This document shows, piece by piece, positions 8,746 to 17,916 of a stretch of 64,000 bases of DNA. Positions within the stretch are counted from its first letter, which is position 1. Each line of letters opens with the position of its first letter. Where the stretch lies: assembly GCF_900107535.1 (NCBI RefSeq), contig NZ_FNRA01000004.1, forward strand, positions 248,001 through 312,000, read 5' to 3'. This DNA is from Pedobacter hartonius. Its GTDB lineage: Bacteria > Bacteroidota > Bacteroidia > Sphingobacteriales > Sphingobacteriaceae. The notes beneath the pieces were generated by a model. It did no database searches. It was not told the origin of the DNA and saw only the letters and a program-made list of their open reading frames with translations. The translations under genes and the position numbers were made by a program.

Positions 8746-10209
8746 TCAGTTCTGCGTTATAAATTGCCGGGTCCCGGCTTTATAATACAACTCAGCAAGT
8801 GATTTCTGATAGTCGGAGATCATGCTTTCCCGTTTGATCTTCATGTCAATCAATTTTGATTCGCGGCTGTTGATAAGGAATAAGGTGCTTTCTCCCAGAT
8901 CAAATTTTTGCGTTTCCCCTTTCAGCAGGGTTTGCTGATTGCTGATACTTTGCACCTGCACATTAAGCTGTGCGGAATAGGCAGAAAGATTGTTATAGGA
9001 AGCAAGAACGTTAGTTCTGATCTCACGTCCGGTTTGCTGCAGGTCATAATCAAGTTCCCTCTGTTTGATTTTTACTTCCCTCAGCTTGCCGCGTTCTGCC
9101 CGTAGAAACAGGGGGAATGCAAACTCAATTCCCAATTTATAATTACTCCAGTTGAAATCATAATAGTCAGGTACGTTCCCTCTGAAGCTTGTCCGGTTTG
9201 ATATCAGGGTACCGCTGACGTTTAGCTTGGGTTTAAGCATTTCCTGCCGGTAACTCCGCTCAATGGCCAGCTGACCGCCTTTACTGCGTAACTTCAACAG
9301 TTCGGGGTGCTGTCCGGAAGCCTGCGCAACCAGTGTATCCAGTACCGACTGACTGGGCCTGGTTATATTTTCGTCTATCTGCGGGGGAGCGGCATTTGCG
9401 GGTAGCTCCAGGGGATTGCCCTGGCCGCTCCACAGGTGGTTGGACAATACCAGCCTGGCGTTTTGAAGCTCTATCTTTGTTTTTTCTTTCTGAATGATGC
9501 GTTCCTGTACGGTAATGTAAGCCTCAACTGAGTCGATAGCAGGCTTATCTCCGATGGTAGTCTGCCTGCTCAGGGCTTTAAACCTGCGCTCGGCAAGTTC
9601 AACACCTTCGGTCAGCAGCGCGAACTGCCGGTAGGCATAATACCAGTTCCAGTAGTCTTTAACAACCGCATACCAGACGCTGTTGATTTGTTTTAGCTGT
9701 TCAGCCTCTGCGTACTGAACCATTATTTTCGACTGCCTTAAGGTGCTGCGGCGGGCATCAATGATCAATCCCTGTCCCAGGGGTATGCTCAGTCCTACAC
9801 CCGACAGGCCCTCATGGGCTGTGCGCGTCTGCGGATTGGTATAAGTGCCCACGCTGCGGTCGTATCCTACCTTCAGGTCGGCCCCGGCAAGCCACAGAGG
9901 CACTTTAAGTTCGCTGTTCCAGTTGTTGTAGTACTCTGTATCGCCAAACAGCTTCCTGCCAAACCCGGCCTTCAGGGCGGGATCAAAATACCCGAGTGAC
10001 TGCAGCACATTGGCCCGGGCAGACTCGCTCAGCAAAGCCGCCTGTTTTACTATGGGATGGTACCTGAAAACCAGCAGCTGCAGATCTTCGAGTGCAAATA
10101 CCCTGGCGGTATCGGTTACAGGTGTGGTTTGAGCAATACTTTTAATTGTGGTAAGCAGCAATACTATTATTATGGCTGCGGCAGGAAACCTCCTGAAATA
10201 TTTCTTCAT
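8746..10209 (-). CDS. TolC-family outer-membrane efflux channel
   Basis: This TolC-like protein has 487 residues and is the outer-membrane exit duct of a tripartite exporter. The start at 10209 is supported by a GGAGG Shine-Dalgarno just upstream and by the signal peptide that follows (KKYFRRFPAAAIIIVLLL). The body has two long coiled-coil repeats, with segments such as VKDYWNWYYAYRQFALL and FDLGESTLFLINSRESKLID, which is typical of the outer-membrane efflux protein family. It is the last gene of the three-gene export operon and follows the HlyD gene by 16 bp. The transported cargo is not indicated by the sequence. Confidence 0.9.
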   Translation of the reverse strand: MKKYFRRFPAAAIIIVLLLTTIKSIAQTTPVTDTARVFALEDLQLLVFRYHPIVKQAALLSESARANVLQSLGYFDPALKAGFGRKLFGDTEYYNNWNSELKVPLWLAGADLKVGYDRSVGTYTNPQTRTAHEGLSGVGLSIPLGQGLIIDARRSTLRQSKIMVQYAEAEQLKQINSVWYAVVKDYWNWYYAYRQFALLTEGVELAERRFKALSRQTTIGDKPAIDSVEAYITVQERIIQKEKTKIELQNARLVLSNHLWSGQGNPLELPANAAPPQIDENITRPSQSVLDTLVAQASGQHPELLKLRSKGGQLAIERSYRQEMLKPKLNVSGTLISNRTSFRGNVPDYYDFNWSNYKLGIEFAFPLFLRAERGKLREVKIKQRELDYDLQQTGREIRTNVLASYNNLSAYSAQLNVQVQSISNQQTLLKGETQKFDLGESTLFLINSRESKLIDMKIKRESMISDYQKSLAELYYKAGTRQFITQN

Positions 10210-10225
10210 CTGATGACCTCCATAA

Positions 10226-11593
10226 TTAACTCTTTTTCTCTTTATTATTTGCAGATGGCTCTTTCTCCAGACTTGGCGGGAAGCCGTTGAGCTGACGCCA
10301 GATCTCATACCATAGCGGTACCGATCTCAGGATAATGCGGCCATACACGCCGGATCCCTGTCGCAGTTGTGGCGGCCAGGGCTCGTCTTTTGTTGGAACC
10401 GGGCTTGTCTGACTGATGAGGAGGCGGTACTTGCCTCCGGTACTGCTCACACGGTCTATTGCCGATACCTTTCCCGCAAAAGTACCAACCGCAACTGATG
10501 GCCATCCGGCAAACTGTACCGAAGGCCAGCCTTCAAATTGCAGGCGCACATCGCTGGTATCCAATATCAGGGGTACATCCATCGCGCTCACATATAGCTC
10601 AGCAGCCACCAATGGTGATTTGGGTTGCAGGGTAGCTACCGATTCACCTTCTTTGATGTTTTCACCGATACCCGCTTTTAGTGTTTTCACCACAAATCCG
10701 CTCTGCGGTGCCCTTACAATGTACAGGCCACGCCTGATGGAGATGTTGGAAATATCGTTCCTCAGCTTGGCAATATCGCCCTGTGCACTCGCCCTGCTTG
10801 AAATTGCGGAGCTCATGTCAGACTGTGCCTTGGCGAGCGACTCCTGGTATTTGGCCCTGATGTTGTCCAGTTCTATGCTTGAATTCAGCAGATTCTGACT
10901 GGAATTGCTTAGTTTATTCTGCTGACCTATCACTTTTGCATTATCTTCCTGCAGTTTAAGCCTGCGTGTTTCAATATCGGTGAGTGAAAAAAGACCGTTT
11001 TTATAACCGGATTCATAACGTTCCAGGCGCACCCTGGTAGTTTCGTAAAACTTCTGTACTGCCAGCAGGTCCGCACTGTCAATTCTGACATAGTTTTGTG
11101 CCTGTCTGACCTTGTTCTCCGCGGCACTCAACTGAAAGCGCAAGCCATTGCTCATCGCCCTGATCTGCGAGTTGGTGGCCTCCATCTTTTGGGATGCTGC
11201 GGTTTCGCTGCCACGTTTGGCATTCAACTGCTCATTTAAACGCAGGGGGAGCTCGGGGTCAAAGTACGACTGGCTTGTTTCCGAGATCACTAAAATGGTA
11301 TCCCCTTTTTTAACTTCCTGTCCTTCACGTACTGCCCAGTGTTCTATGCGGCCGCCAATTTGATTTTGTACCGTTTGCGGTCTGTCCTCAGGTCTCAGCG
11401 CCGTTACCGTACCGCGGCCGGGGATAGTTTGCCTCCAGGGAAGCAGCAGCAATATGATAAACAGGAACAGCACGATCAGCATAATGCGTCCTAATGTTTT
11501 CGGGCCTTTCGCCTGCAGGATTTTACTGTTAGACTGAACGGATAGTTCTTCCCAGTTGTTAATCTGGGCTAAATTTTTACTCATCTTACCCAT
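10226..11593 (-). CDS. HlyD-family membrane fusion protein
   Basis: This periplasmic adaptor has 455 residues and should link the inner-membrane subunit encoded upstream to the TolC channel encoded downstream. It has one N-terminal membrane helix (LGRIMLIVLFLFIILLLLPW), a biotinyl-lipoyl half motif (GGRIEHWAVREGQEVKKGDTI), a long coiled-coil hairpin (about residues 100-285), and the returning lipoyl half (IVRAPQSGFVVKTLKAGIGENIKEGE). The ATG at 11593 is chosen because an AGGAGGT sequence lies at good distance upstream; the next ATG at 11584 would place it too far away. The first codons overlap the end of the ABC gene by 8 bp, so the two are translationally coupled. Confidence 0.9.
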   Translation of the reverse strand: MGKMSKNLAQINNWEELSVQSNSKILQAKGPKTLGRIMLIVLFLFIILLLLPWRQTIPGRGTVTALRPEDRPQTVQNQIGGRIEHWAVREGQEVKKGDTILVISETSQSYFDPELPLRLNEQLNAKRGSETAASQKMEATNSQIRAMSNGLRFQLSAAENKVRQAQNYVRIDSADLLAVQKFYETTRVRLERYESGYKNGLFSLTDIETRRLKLQEDNAKVIGQQNKLSNSSQNLLNSSIELDNIRAKYQESLAKAQSDMSSAISSRASAQGDIAKLRNDISNISIRRGLYIVRAPQSGFVVKTLKAGIGENIKEGESVATLQPKSPLVAAELYVSAMDVPLILDTSDVRLQFEGWPSVQFAGWPSVAVGTFAGKVSAIDRVSSTGGKYRLLISQTSPVPTKDEPWPPQLRQGSGVYGRIILRSVPLWYEIWRQLNGFPPSLEKEPSANNKEKKS

Positions 11594-12590
11594 GGGTTGT
11601 ACCTCCTTCTTCCAGTTCAAGATCGGTTACAACGGCAAGTTTTTCGCTGGCGGTCACCATATCAAAAACGGTATTTAAATTGGTCATTAATTTTTCTATC
11701 GCGTAGCTGATCTGTACGATGATTACTTCAGCAGCCACAAACTGTCCGAATGTCATCTGGCGCTCTACAACAAAGTATGAACCCAGCAGGAGCAATGCTC
11801 CCATTAATATGGTACGCATGGCAACGGCACTGACAAAAAACCTTTTGAGCACGCCAAAGTGATCGTTACGCGCCTGAATATAATTGGCCGTAATCTCGTC
11901 AGTGCGGGTAATTACTTCGTTGCGCTTAGCGGTATCATAACGATAGGCATCCAGATCGCCGGCCACCTCTTCAAGGTAAGCCACCACTTCATATTTGTAT
12001 TCCGATTCTTCATTACTGGTGTTCACACCCCTTCTGTAATACAAAACCAGCACTAACACCATCACCAGCAATACAAAAATGCCGAAGGCCATAAACACGG
12101 GATGATAGAAAGATAGCAGGATAACGCTGAAAAATATCAGTACTGCGGCGGCAACAATGTCAACGAGCAATTTGGTCAGCCCTTTTTGTATGGTAAGGAT
12201 ATCAAAAAAACGGTTTACCAGTTCCGCAGGGTTTTCACCCTCAAGTGCATGTTTTTTTATACGCGGCAAACGGAAGGCAAATTCCAGCGATGCTTTGGTA
12301 AATATCTTTTGTTCGATGACCTCCACCAGGGTCAGCTGCCCTATCAGCAGCAGGCCACCGATAACGATACCAATTAAAATAACGGCAATAAGTATATAGG
12401 TTGAACTGTACATCGCTCCATTAGACAGCAGGTTGAAAACTGCACTCGTGCCCAGTGGAAGGGTAAGCCCGATCAGGCCACTTAACATGGCATATATGTA
12501 AATATAATTGATGGTAGAGCGCTCGTAATACAATATACGTACGAGCCTTTGCCAGGGCGTTGGAGCTCCGGCAGCATGATTTTTCTTCAT
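11586..12590 (-). CDS. ABC-exporter membrane domain protein without ATPase domain
   Basis: The 334-residue protein matches the transmembrane half of a type I-secretion-like ABC exporter. It has about six membrane helices, the coupling region (IEQKIFTKASLEFAFRLPRI) and the final linker (TASEKLAVVTDLELEEGG). It then stops exactly where a nucleotide-binding domain normally starts: no Walker A, signature LSGG or Walker B is present in it or in the two genes after it. The ATG at 12590 is used rather than an upstream TTG. It heads the operon with HlyD and TolC. It may borrow an ATPase encoded elsewhere, or act as a passive scaffold; which of these is true is unknown. Confidence 0.82.
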   Translation of the reverse strand: MKKNHAAGAPTPWQRLVRILYYERSTINYIYIYAMLSGLIGLTLPLGTSAVFNLLSNGAMYSSTYILIAVILIGIVIGGLLLIGQLTLVEVIEQKIFTKASLEFAFRLPRIKKHALEGENPAELVNRFFDILTIQKGLTKLLVDIVAAAVLIFFSVILLSFYHPVFMAFGIFVLLVMVLVLVLYYRRGVNTSNEESEYKYEVVAYLEEVAGDLDAYRYDTAKRNEVITRTDEITANYIQARNDHFGVLKRFFVSAVAMRTILMGALLLLGSYFVVERQMTFGQFVAAEVIIVQISYAIEKLMTNLNTVFDMVTASEKLAVVTDLELEEGGTTHG

Positions 12591-12669
12591 TCTGATCAAA
12601 ATATAATATGATAAATTATTTCCTGAGCCGTGTGCAATAGTTATGCGTACGGCTTAGTAACACTATAAT

Positions 12670-13008
12670 TTATACCAGACGGTCGGGGGGAGGGGTTGGG
12701 ACAGTTTTTAGCGGATGACTGCCGATTTTCATTTTGTAGGAATAAGCATTGAGCGGCAAGTGGCTGATCCATAAAAAATGCTTGTGATCGGTACATGAAA
12801 ATTCACAGGTCAGCAGCTTTTTCTCATTTTTATCCAATGCCTCTTCTTTAGTGTCTTTTCCTTCCTCTGCGTTTTTTTCAACAGCAAAAGGATCAGTAGA
12901 AGGCCTGAAATGAGAAATTGAGATGGCGCAAACTTTTAGAAGCATGATCATGAGCAATGTCATGCCAAAAATAGTTTTTAATAAATTTTGCCTAAGTAGA
13001 TCCATCAT
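12670..13008 (-). CDS. small predicted membrane protein of unknown function
   Basis: I do not recognise this 112-residue product. It has one N-terminal hydrophobic helix (about residues 8-31), then a strongly charged Glu/Lys stretch (residues 44-65), a CEFSCTDH segment with two cysteines and a histidine, and a proline-rich end (PTPPPDRLV). The ABC membrane subunit gene starts about 80 bp downstream on the same strand, so it may be the first gene of that export operon. Two adjacent ATG codons (13008 and 13005) could start it. Coding potential is likely but not certain. Confidence 0.55.
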   Translation of the reverse strand: MMDLLRQNLLKTIFGMTLLMIMLLKVCAISISHFRPSTDPFAVEKNAEEGKDTKEEALDKNEKKLLTCEFSCTDHKHFLWISHLPLNAYSYKMKIGSHPLKTVPTPPPDRLV

Positions 13009-13229
13009 CAGATGTTGCGAAGATAGGCATTAAAATTTTTTCAGGCTAATACGTTTAAACATATTAATGCAATTCTTGTGGACTGAAGTCTGTTGTGAGG
13101 ATGACATACCGCTTGCAACGGTTTAATCTTCAGACCTAATTTGGTCAAAATACTGTATGTAGTTGATAATAATTGTGAAATCTGTCTGATATTTTGCCCG
13201 TATTTTGGATAGGTGAAATTTATAAGCTT

Positions 13230-15473
13230 ATGATCATCTTGCCTGACTTCAAAAGAATTTGTTGCGTGATATTTTTGTTTATCGCTATTTCAGCCGGGCG
13301 GTTAGCTGCACAGGGCAGGAGCAGTGATTTTAAAAGGGCTGGTTTAATAAAGAATGCCATGGAGCGCAATGTTTTACATGCCCCTAATGTTTTCAAATGG
13401 CTGGTAAACGGGAAGAAGTTTTGGTATCTGCAACGCACTCAGAAGGGCAATGAATTTACCCTGGTTGATGTTGCAACCGGGAAACGCGGTGCTGCCTTTG
13501 ACCAGCAAAAACTTGCCTTAAGTTTATCTAAAGAAACAGGTAAAAAAACTGACCCTTATGAGCTTCCCTTTCAGGATATAGATTTCCAGAAGAATGATCA
13601 AATCATAGCATTTACTATTGATGATACGATATGGCAGTTCGATCTTGGTTCATATCAATTGATAAATAAAAGCACCGTCAGTACTTCCGGAATATCCGAA
13701 ACCAGTTCGCCGGTCATCTCCCCGGATGGTAAATGGGAGGCGTTTATCAGAAATTATAACGTATATATCAAGTCCATATCCGGAGCAGATACCATTCAGT
13801 TAAGTGCAGACGGATCAGCCGCTGAATATTATTCCCGCGACCTGAAATGGTCGCCGGATAGTAAGAAACTTGCAGATTACAAAATAAAACCGGTTAAAAC
13901 GCGGCAGGTGTATCTGATTGAATCCTCACCGAAAGATCAGCTGCAGCCAAAACTTCATTCGCGCAGTTATGCTAAACCGGGAGATTCGTTACCGGTCAAT
14001 ACCCCCTGTTTATTTCATGTTGAAGAGAAAAAACAGGTACCTGTCACCGGCGTACCCATTGATATGGCCTATAATCTCTCCGCCATCAAATGGCAGCAGG
14101 ACAGCAGGGCTTTTACCTTTGAATACAATAAACGCGGCTTCCAACTTTTTCAGGTACTCCAGGCAGATGCCGCATCAGGTCAATTGAAACCCCTGATTAC
14201 CGAGACCAGTCCAACATTCATCGCAAGCCAGAAACGATACTGCTATGATGTGAGTGACGGACAGGAAATGATCTGGGCGTCTGAACGTGATGGCTGGAAC
14301 CATTTATATTTATATGACAGGAAAACAGGTAAGGTTAAAAATCAGATCACCAAAGGGGACTGGGTTGTGCGAAAGGTAGTGAGTGTGAACATAAAAGACA
14401 GAACCATTGTTTTTGAAGGAAGCGGCCGTGAAGCAGGGCAGAACCCTTACCTGATTCATTATTACCGGATTAATTTTGATGGTAGTAAGTTGCAGTTGCT
14501 TACGCCTGAAAACGCTGATCATACTGCTTTCTTTTCAAATGACGGCAGCTGCTTTGTGGATACGTATTCACGTATGGATCTGCCGCCGGTTGCCGTATTA
14601 CGCAATGCAGCCGATGGAACGGTGATGATGCCCTTGGAAAAAGCGGATATTACAGGTCTGCTAAGTACGGGTTGGAAAATGCCCGAAGTATTCCATGCAA
14701 AGGGGCGTGATGGTGTTACTGATATATGGGGGACGATTATCAGACCGGTTAATTTCGATCCTCAGAAAAAATACCCGGTGATTGAATACATTTATGCCGG
14801 GCCACATAACTCCTTTGTTCCCTCTAAATTTATCGGAGAGACCCAATCCGGAGATTACCGGTCAAAAACAGCATTGCACGAGTTGGCCGAACTTGGCTTT
14901 ATTGTGGTGCAGATGGATGGAATGGGCACTTCAAACCGTTCAAAGGCTTTTCATGATGTGTGCTGGAAAAATCTTAAAGACGCCGGCTTTCCCGACCGCA
15001 TACGCTGGATTAAGGCTGCCGCGAAACAATACCCCTATATGGACATCAGCCGCATGGGCATCTATGGTAACTCGGCTGGCGGACAAAACTCTGTAGCGGC
15101 GCTGTTATTTCATCCTGAATTCTATAAGGTGGCAGTTTCTTCGTCAGGATGCCACGATAACCGTATGGATAAAATTGGCTGGAATGAATCATGGATGGGT
15201 TACCCTGTAGGCCCGCAATATGAAGCATCATCAAATGTTACCCATGCAAAACAATTGCAGGGTAAGTTACTGTTGATACTGGGCGAAATGGATACGAATG
15301 TTCCGCCTGAATCTACCCTTCAACTGGTTGACAAACTGATTGAAGCAGATAAAGATTTTGATTTTCTGATGATTCCGGGAATGGGCCATTCACTGGGGGG
15401 AGATTATGGAGAGCATAAAAGGCGCGATTTTTTTGTTAAAAATTTAATGGGCATTACCCCTCCGGTTTGGTAG
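13230..15473 (+). CDS. S9-family prolyl oligopeptidase (dipeptidyl-peptidase IV type)
   Basis: This exported serine peptidase has 747 residues. The start at 13230 gives a signal peptide ending GRLAAQ; an upstream TTG adds 12 unlikely residues. The N-terminal 480 residues form a beta-propeller (DPPIV_N type) with repeated WSPDSKK-like blades. The C-terminal alpha/beta-hydrolase domain holds a complete triad: Ser615 in GIYGNSAGG, Asp688 in LGEMDTNVPPES and His720 in PGMGHSLGG. Such enzymes cleave after proline in short peptides, here presumably in the periplasm. The gene stands alone. The family is certain, but DPP-IV-like specificity is inferred from domain layout. Confidence 0.92.
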   Translation: MIILPDFKRICCVIFLFIAISAGRLAAQGRSSDFKRAGLIKNAMERNVLHAPNVFKWLVNGKKFWYLQRTQKGNEFTLVDVATGKRGAAFDQQKLALSLSKETGKKTDPYELPFQDIDFQKNDQIIAFTIDDTIWQFDLGSYQLINKSTVSTSGISETSSPVISPDGKWEAFIRNYNVYIKSISGADTIQLSADGSAAEYYSRDLKWSPDSKKLADYKIKPVKTRQVYLIESSPKDQLQPKLHSRSYAKPGDSLPVNTPCLFHVEEKKQVPVTGVPIDMAYNLSAIKWQQDSRAFTFEYNKRGFQLFQVLQADAASGQLKPLITETSPTFIASQKRYCYDVSDGQEMIWASERDGWNHLYLYDRKTGKVKNQITKGDWVVRKVVSVNIKDRTIVFEGSGREAGQNPYLIHYYRINFDGSKLQLLTPENADHTAFFSNDGSCFVDTYSRMDLPPVAVLRNAADGTVMMPLEKADITGLLSTGWKMPEVFHAKGRDGVTDIWGTIIRPVNFDPQKKYPVIEYIYAGPHNSFVPSKFIGETQSGDYRSKTALHELAELGFIVVQMDGMGTSNRSKAFHDVCWKNLKDAGFPDRIRWIKAAAKQYPYMDISRMGIYGNSAGGQNSVAALLFHPEFYKVAVSSSGCHDNRMDKIGWNESWMGYPVGPQYEASSNVTHAKQLQGKLLLILGEMDTNVPPESTLQLVDKLIEADKDFDFLMIPGMGHSLGGDYGEHKRRDFFVKNLMGITPPVW

Positions 15474-15666
15474 GAGGACTAATTATGACTAGCTTAGTCT
15501 ACCAAGCGTATTGATGATGAAAGATCATAATTACACTACGTCTCTTTTAAAGGAAGTCCTTCAGAGTGGGTATAATGCGATCATCAGCAACAAGAAAAGC
15601 AAACAGATCTAAAAGTTTCAGCAAAGCCGCCAACATCCTCACCTGACAGGACAATTACTTTAAACA

Positions 15667-15951
15667 TTAGTTGACCTGCAGCAAAAACTCCCGGAGAGCG
15701 GCCAGGACTTGTACCGGGTTTTCCTCTGCGACAAAATGGCCTCCGGGAACCTCCGCAACTGTACATTCTGGTATAAAGCTCCGCCTCCATACTGATACGG
15801 GATCTTCTTTTAAGGAACCTAAGAAATCTTTGCCCCAGATTACCAAAGCAGGGCAGGTGATCTTTTTTCCTTCCTGAAAATCTTTCAGATCATGGGCCAG
15901 ATCCAGTCCTGCACGATAGTCTTCAGCAAAGGCAAATGTCCTTGAAACCAT
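15667..15951 (-). pseudogene. 3' fragment of a haloacetate-dehalogenase-like alpha/beta hydrolase
   Basis: The 94 codons encode only the last third of an alpha/beta hydrolase. FAEDYRAGLDLAHDL and ITCPALVIWGKD match the cap-to-core region of haloacetate dehalogenase-like enzymes. VPGGHFVAEENP carries the catalytic histidine, followed by a normal C-terminal helix. The nucleophile elbow and the N-terminal sheet are absent, and upstream of 15951 the sequence turns into A/T-rich noncoding DNA. The gene is therefore a 5'-truncated relic. The fragment sits between the peptidase gene and a stretch of further decayed genes. Confidence 0.7.
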
Positions 15952-16200
15952 AACAAATTGGGGTAACGAGGAATTAAAGCACTAGAAATCAAAAAGTTCA
16001 AACTTAGGATATCATTTTTCTTTAGCGACATAAAAAATAATTTATTTTCTTTATTGTTTAATTAAATCTTAATACTTACATTTGTAGTGTTAAAATAAAC
16101 TGTATATGAGTAATTGTTAAACAATATAATTTATTTATGACATCTCTAAAAATTTGAGGTGTTCTATTTAAGAACCTCGTCTGCGCAAATGTGGAAATTT
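15952..16200. other. A/T-rich stretch without genes
   Basis: No coding region is visible. The stretch is markedly richer in A and T than its left neighbour and separates the truncated hydrolase from the structured element at 16201. A small hairpin (GAGGTGTTC against GAACCTC) lies near 16160-16185. Confidence 0.4.
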
Positions 16201-16344
16201 AAAGCACGAGTGATAAGTAGAACGCCGGGTTGCCTATATTTGCAAAATATAGGTCCGGCGCAGCTTATTGTAGTGCTTTGAATAGTTTTACTATTCACCG
16301 ATTTCCACCGGTAAGCGCGGGCTACAAGAACTGTTGCCGGACCT
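16201..16344 (+). ncRNA. candidate structured RNA or leader with nested hairpin
   Basis: Four helices nest in 79 nt: 16201-16207 with 16273-16279 (7 pairs), 16212-16217 with 16264-16269 (6 pairs, one G:U), 16223-16228 with 16255-16260 (6 pairs) and 16233-16241 with 16245-16253 (9 pairs). In addition, 16251-16259 (AGGTCCGGC) is the perfect complement of 16336-16344, which would break the upper helices, so two exclusive folds are possible. That is the pattern of an attenuator or riboswitch. I cannot match it to a known RNA family, and an inserted palindromic element is the alternative. Strand is assumed from the downstream genes. Confidence 0.4.
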
Positions 16345-16410
16345 GTGTTTTTTCAGGCCTTTTCATTTCTTGTACAGGGTTCTATTGAAAATTTAATCAA
16401 TAGTGTCCAA

Positions 16411-16614
16411 ATGAAAAAGAAGAAAATCACAATCGCCACCAGTACAAACATTCCTGCTTACAGCTGCAAAGAAGTTTATTGTATCCACACAGCCATTCTT
16501 TCGCGTGCATCTTTTGATGCCGGGTACCCCGGCCAATCTTCATGTATTCCATTTCCGCTTAGCGCGGCTACAATCTCTCCTCAACAAAATCATTCTGATA
16601 AACCGCCTGATTGA
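16411..16614 (+). CDS. possible small peptide, 67 residues
   Basis: An ATG-started frame follows the structured element. It encodes a basic start (MKKKKITIATS) and four cysteines (residues 19, 25, 46 plus nearby polar segments should be checked), and ends NHSDKPPD. It has no membrane helix or family resemblance. The position between a candidate leader RNA and the thioredoxin-like relic makes a leader peptide or a remnant possible. Support is weak. Confidence 0.25.
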   Translation: MKKKKITIATSTNIPAYSCKEVYCIHTAILSRASFDAGYPGQSSCIPFPLSAATISPQQNHSDKPPD

Positions 16615-16699
16615 TTCCTGATTCTCCCTGATCGCCCGGGTTTATACCGGATAATCAAATCTTAATTTCCGTATACCTAATCATTTAATATTTTATATA

Positions 16700-17138
16700 A
16701 TGAAATTAACGATGAAAACACTCGTTATGGCCACGCTTTGCTTTTTTTTGAGCGTGCATGCTCAAAGCCAAAAGTCTGTTAGCCAGATCAAATCCATCCG
16801 CCTGGGGCAAAAGATGCCTGAACTGGTACTGAACAAGATCCATAACTATAAAACCACCCGGTGTGACCTGGGCGATATGGGTTTCAAGTTCATGATCATT
16901 CCTGCTGAAACACCCACCGGCAGTACCTTCCTGCATACCGTTTGTCACAGATGACAAGATACTTAGTCAGTTTTTCCTTCATAACCAGTCCCCAAAGTAC
17001 GTATGGATAGACGGAACAGGCAAGATCGTGGCCATTACAAATGCCGAAGCCGTGACCGAAGAAAACATTGATCTGGTCTTTAATCACCGGCCTGTTTCAA
17101 TTTCAAATCTGGCAGCTATGCCAGCAAATGTTCAATAA
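16700..17138 (+). pseudogene. TlpA/redoxin-like protein gene with internal deletion
   Basis: The first part (from 16700) encodes a signal peptide (MATLCFFLSVHAQ) and the start of a TlpA-like domain (IRLGQKMPELVLNKIHNY). It ends at a TGA near 16954. The adjacent +1 frame then continues with the family's C-terminal part: FVTDDKILSQFFLHNQSPKY, the VWIDGTGKIVAITNAEAVTE segment, and a stop at 17136-17138. The centre of the domain, including the WCxxC-type active site, is missing and the two halves are out of frame. The gene is therefore dead. Such redoxins commonly accompany SusCD operons in Pedobacter relatives, so this may be the relic of a lost transport locus. Confidence 0.75.
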
Positions 17139-17159
17139 TCAACCCTTAACTCAACCAAA

Positions 17160-17786
17160 ATGACAACTATTAAAGAAATCCCCGCTTTTCAATTGGCAAC
17201 CATTTACCGCGTTATGCTGAAGAGAATTTCCAAAGGTTATACTGCCGAGCAGCTAACCTTTTTGATCGGTGCACCTGAGAACCATATCCAGGATATCGAA
17301 GCGCTGAAAAAACCATTTTACTCCATGGATGATCTAGAAAGGATTGCCCGGGCATTGGAGGAAAGCAATCCGCAAAGTTTATTTTCACCTATTAACAACG
17401 AAGCTATACTTAAAATAGCTGTTTCCAGGGAATATGCTGAAGGCAACTTCATCCATTCTTTTTACCTTCTGGATAAAAACAACAATGAAAAAGAGCTGTT
17501 CAGGCTGCAGGAAGAAGAGTGCCCTGAATTTGATGATCTGCTTAGAAGTGATGAGATCTTAGATACCGTAAGCGACATTGTTGATGTAATGATCCGTTCG
17601 GGTTATTTCTACGAGCCAAAGCTGCCGTATGAAATTTTCAGCACCATCAACACGCTTCAGCCTGAGCCCCTGAATTCCTGCTATATCCAGTTTGCCCTGC
17701 AGCGGTTTTGCACAGATGAAAAAGATCATGGCCGGTTGCGGATTGTAGGCTCAGCAAAAGAACCGTACCGTTATGAAGCCTGTTAG
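17160..17786 (+). CDS. unknown protein with possible XRE-like helix-turn-helix start
   Basis: This 208-residue protein lies 21 bp after the redoxin relic. Residues 23-68 (from SKGYTAEQLTFLIGAP to DDLERIARALEE) follow the spacing of an XRE/Cro helix-turn-helix, so DNA binding is possible. The remaining 140 residues are acidic and helical, with no motif I recognise. The reading frame is complete and codon use looks normal. It may be the surviving regulator of the decayed locus. Confidence 0.6.
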   Translation: MTTIKEIPAFQLATIYRVMLKRISKGYTAEQLTFLIGAPENHIQDIEALKKPFYSMDDLERIARALEESNPQSLFSPINNEAILKIAVSREYAEGNFIHSFYLLDKNNNEKELFRLQEEECPEFDDLLRSDEILDTVSDIVDVMIRSGYFYEPKLPYEIFSTINTLQPEPLNSCYIQFALQRFCTDEKDHGRLRIVGSAKEPYRYEAC

Positions 17787-17916
17787 CAGCTTCAGCGCCT
17801 GTACTGACCAGGAAAAATCAGGTATCCTGTCAAGGATCAGGATGGGGGCTCAGAGCCCTTTAATTTACCAGAATAGAGTATAAACTAATAATCACACGAA
17901 TATACAACACCCAATT

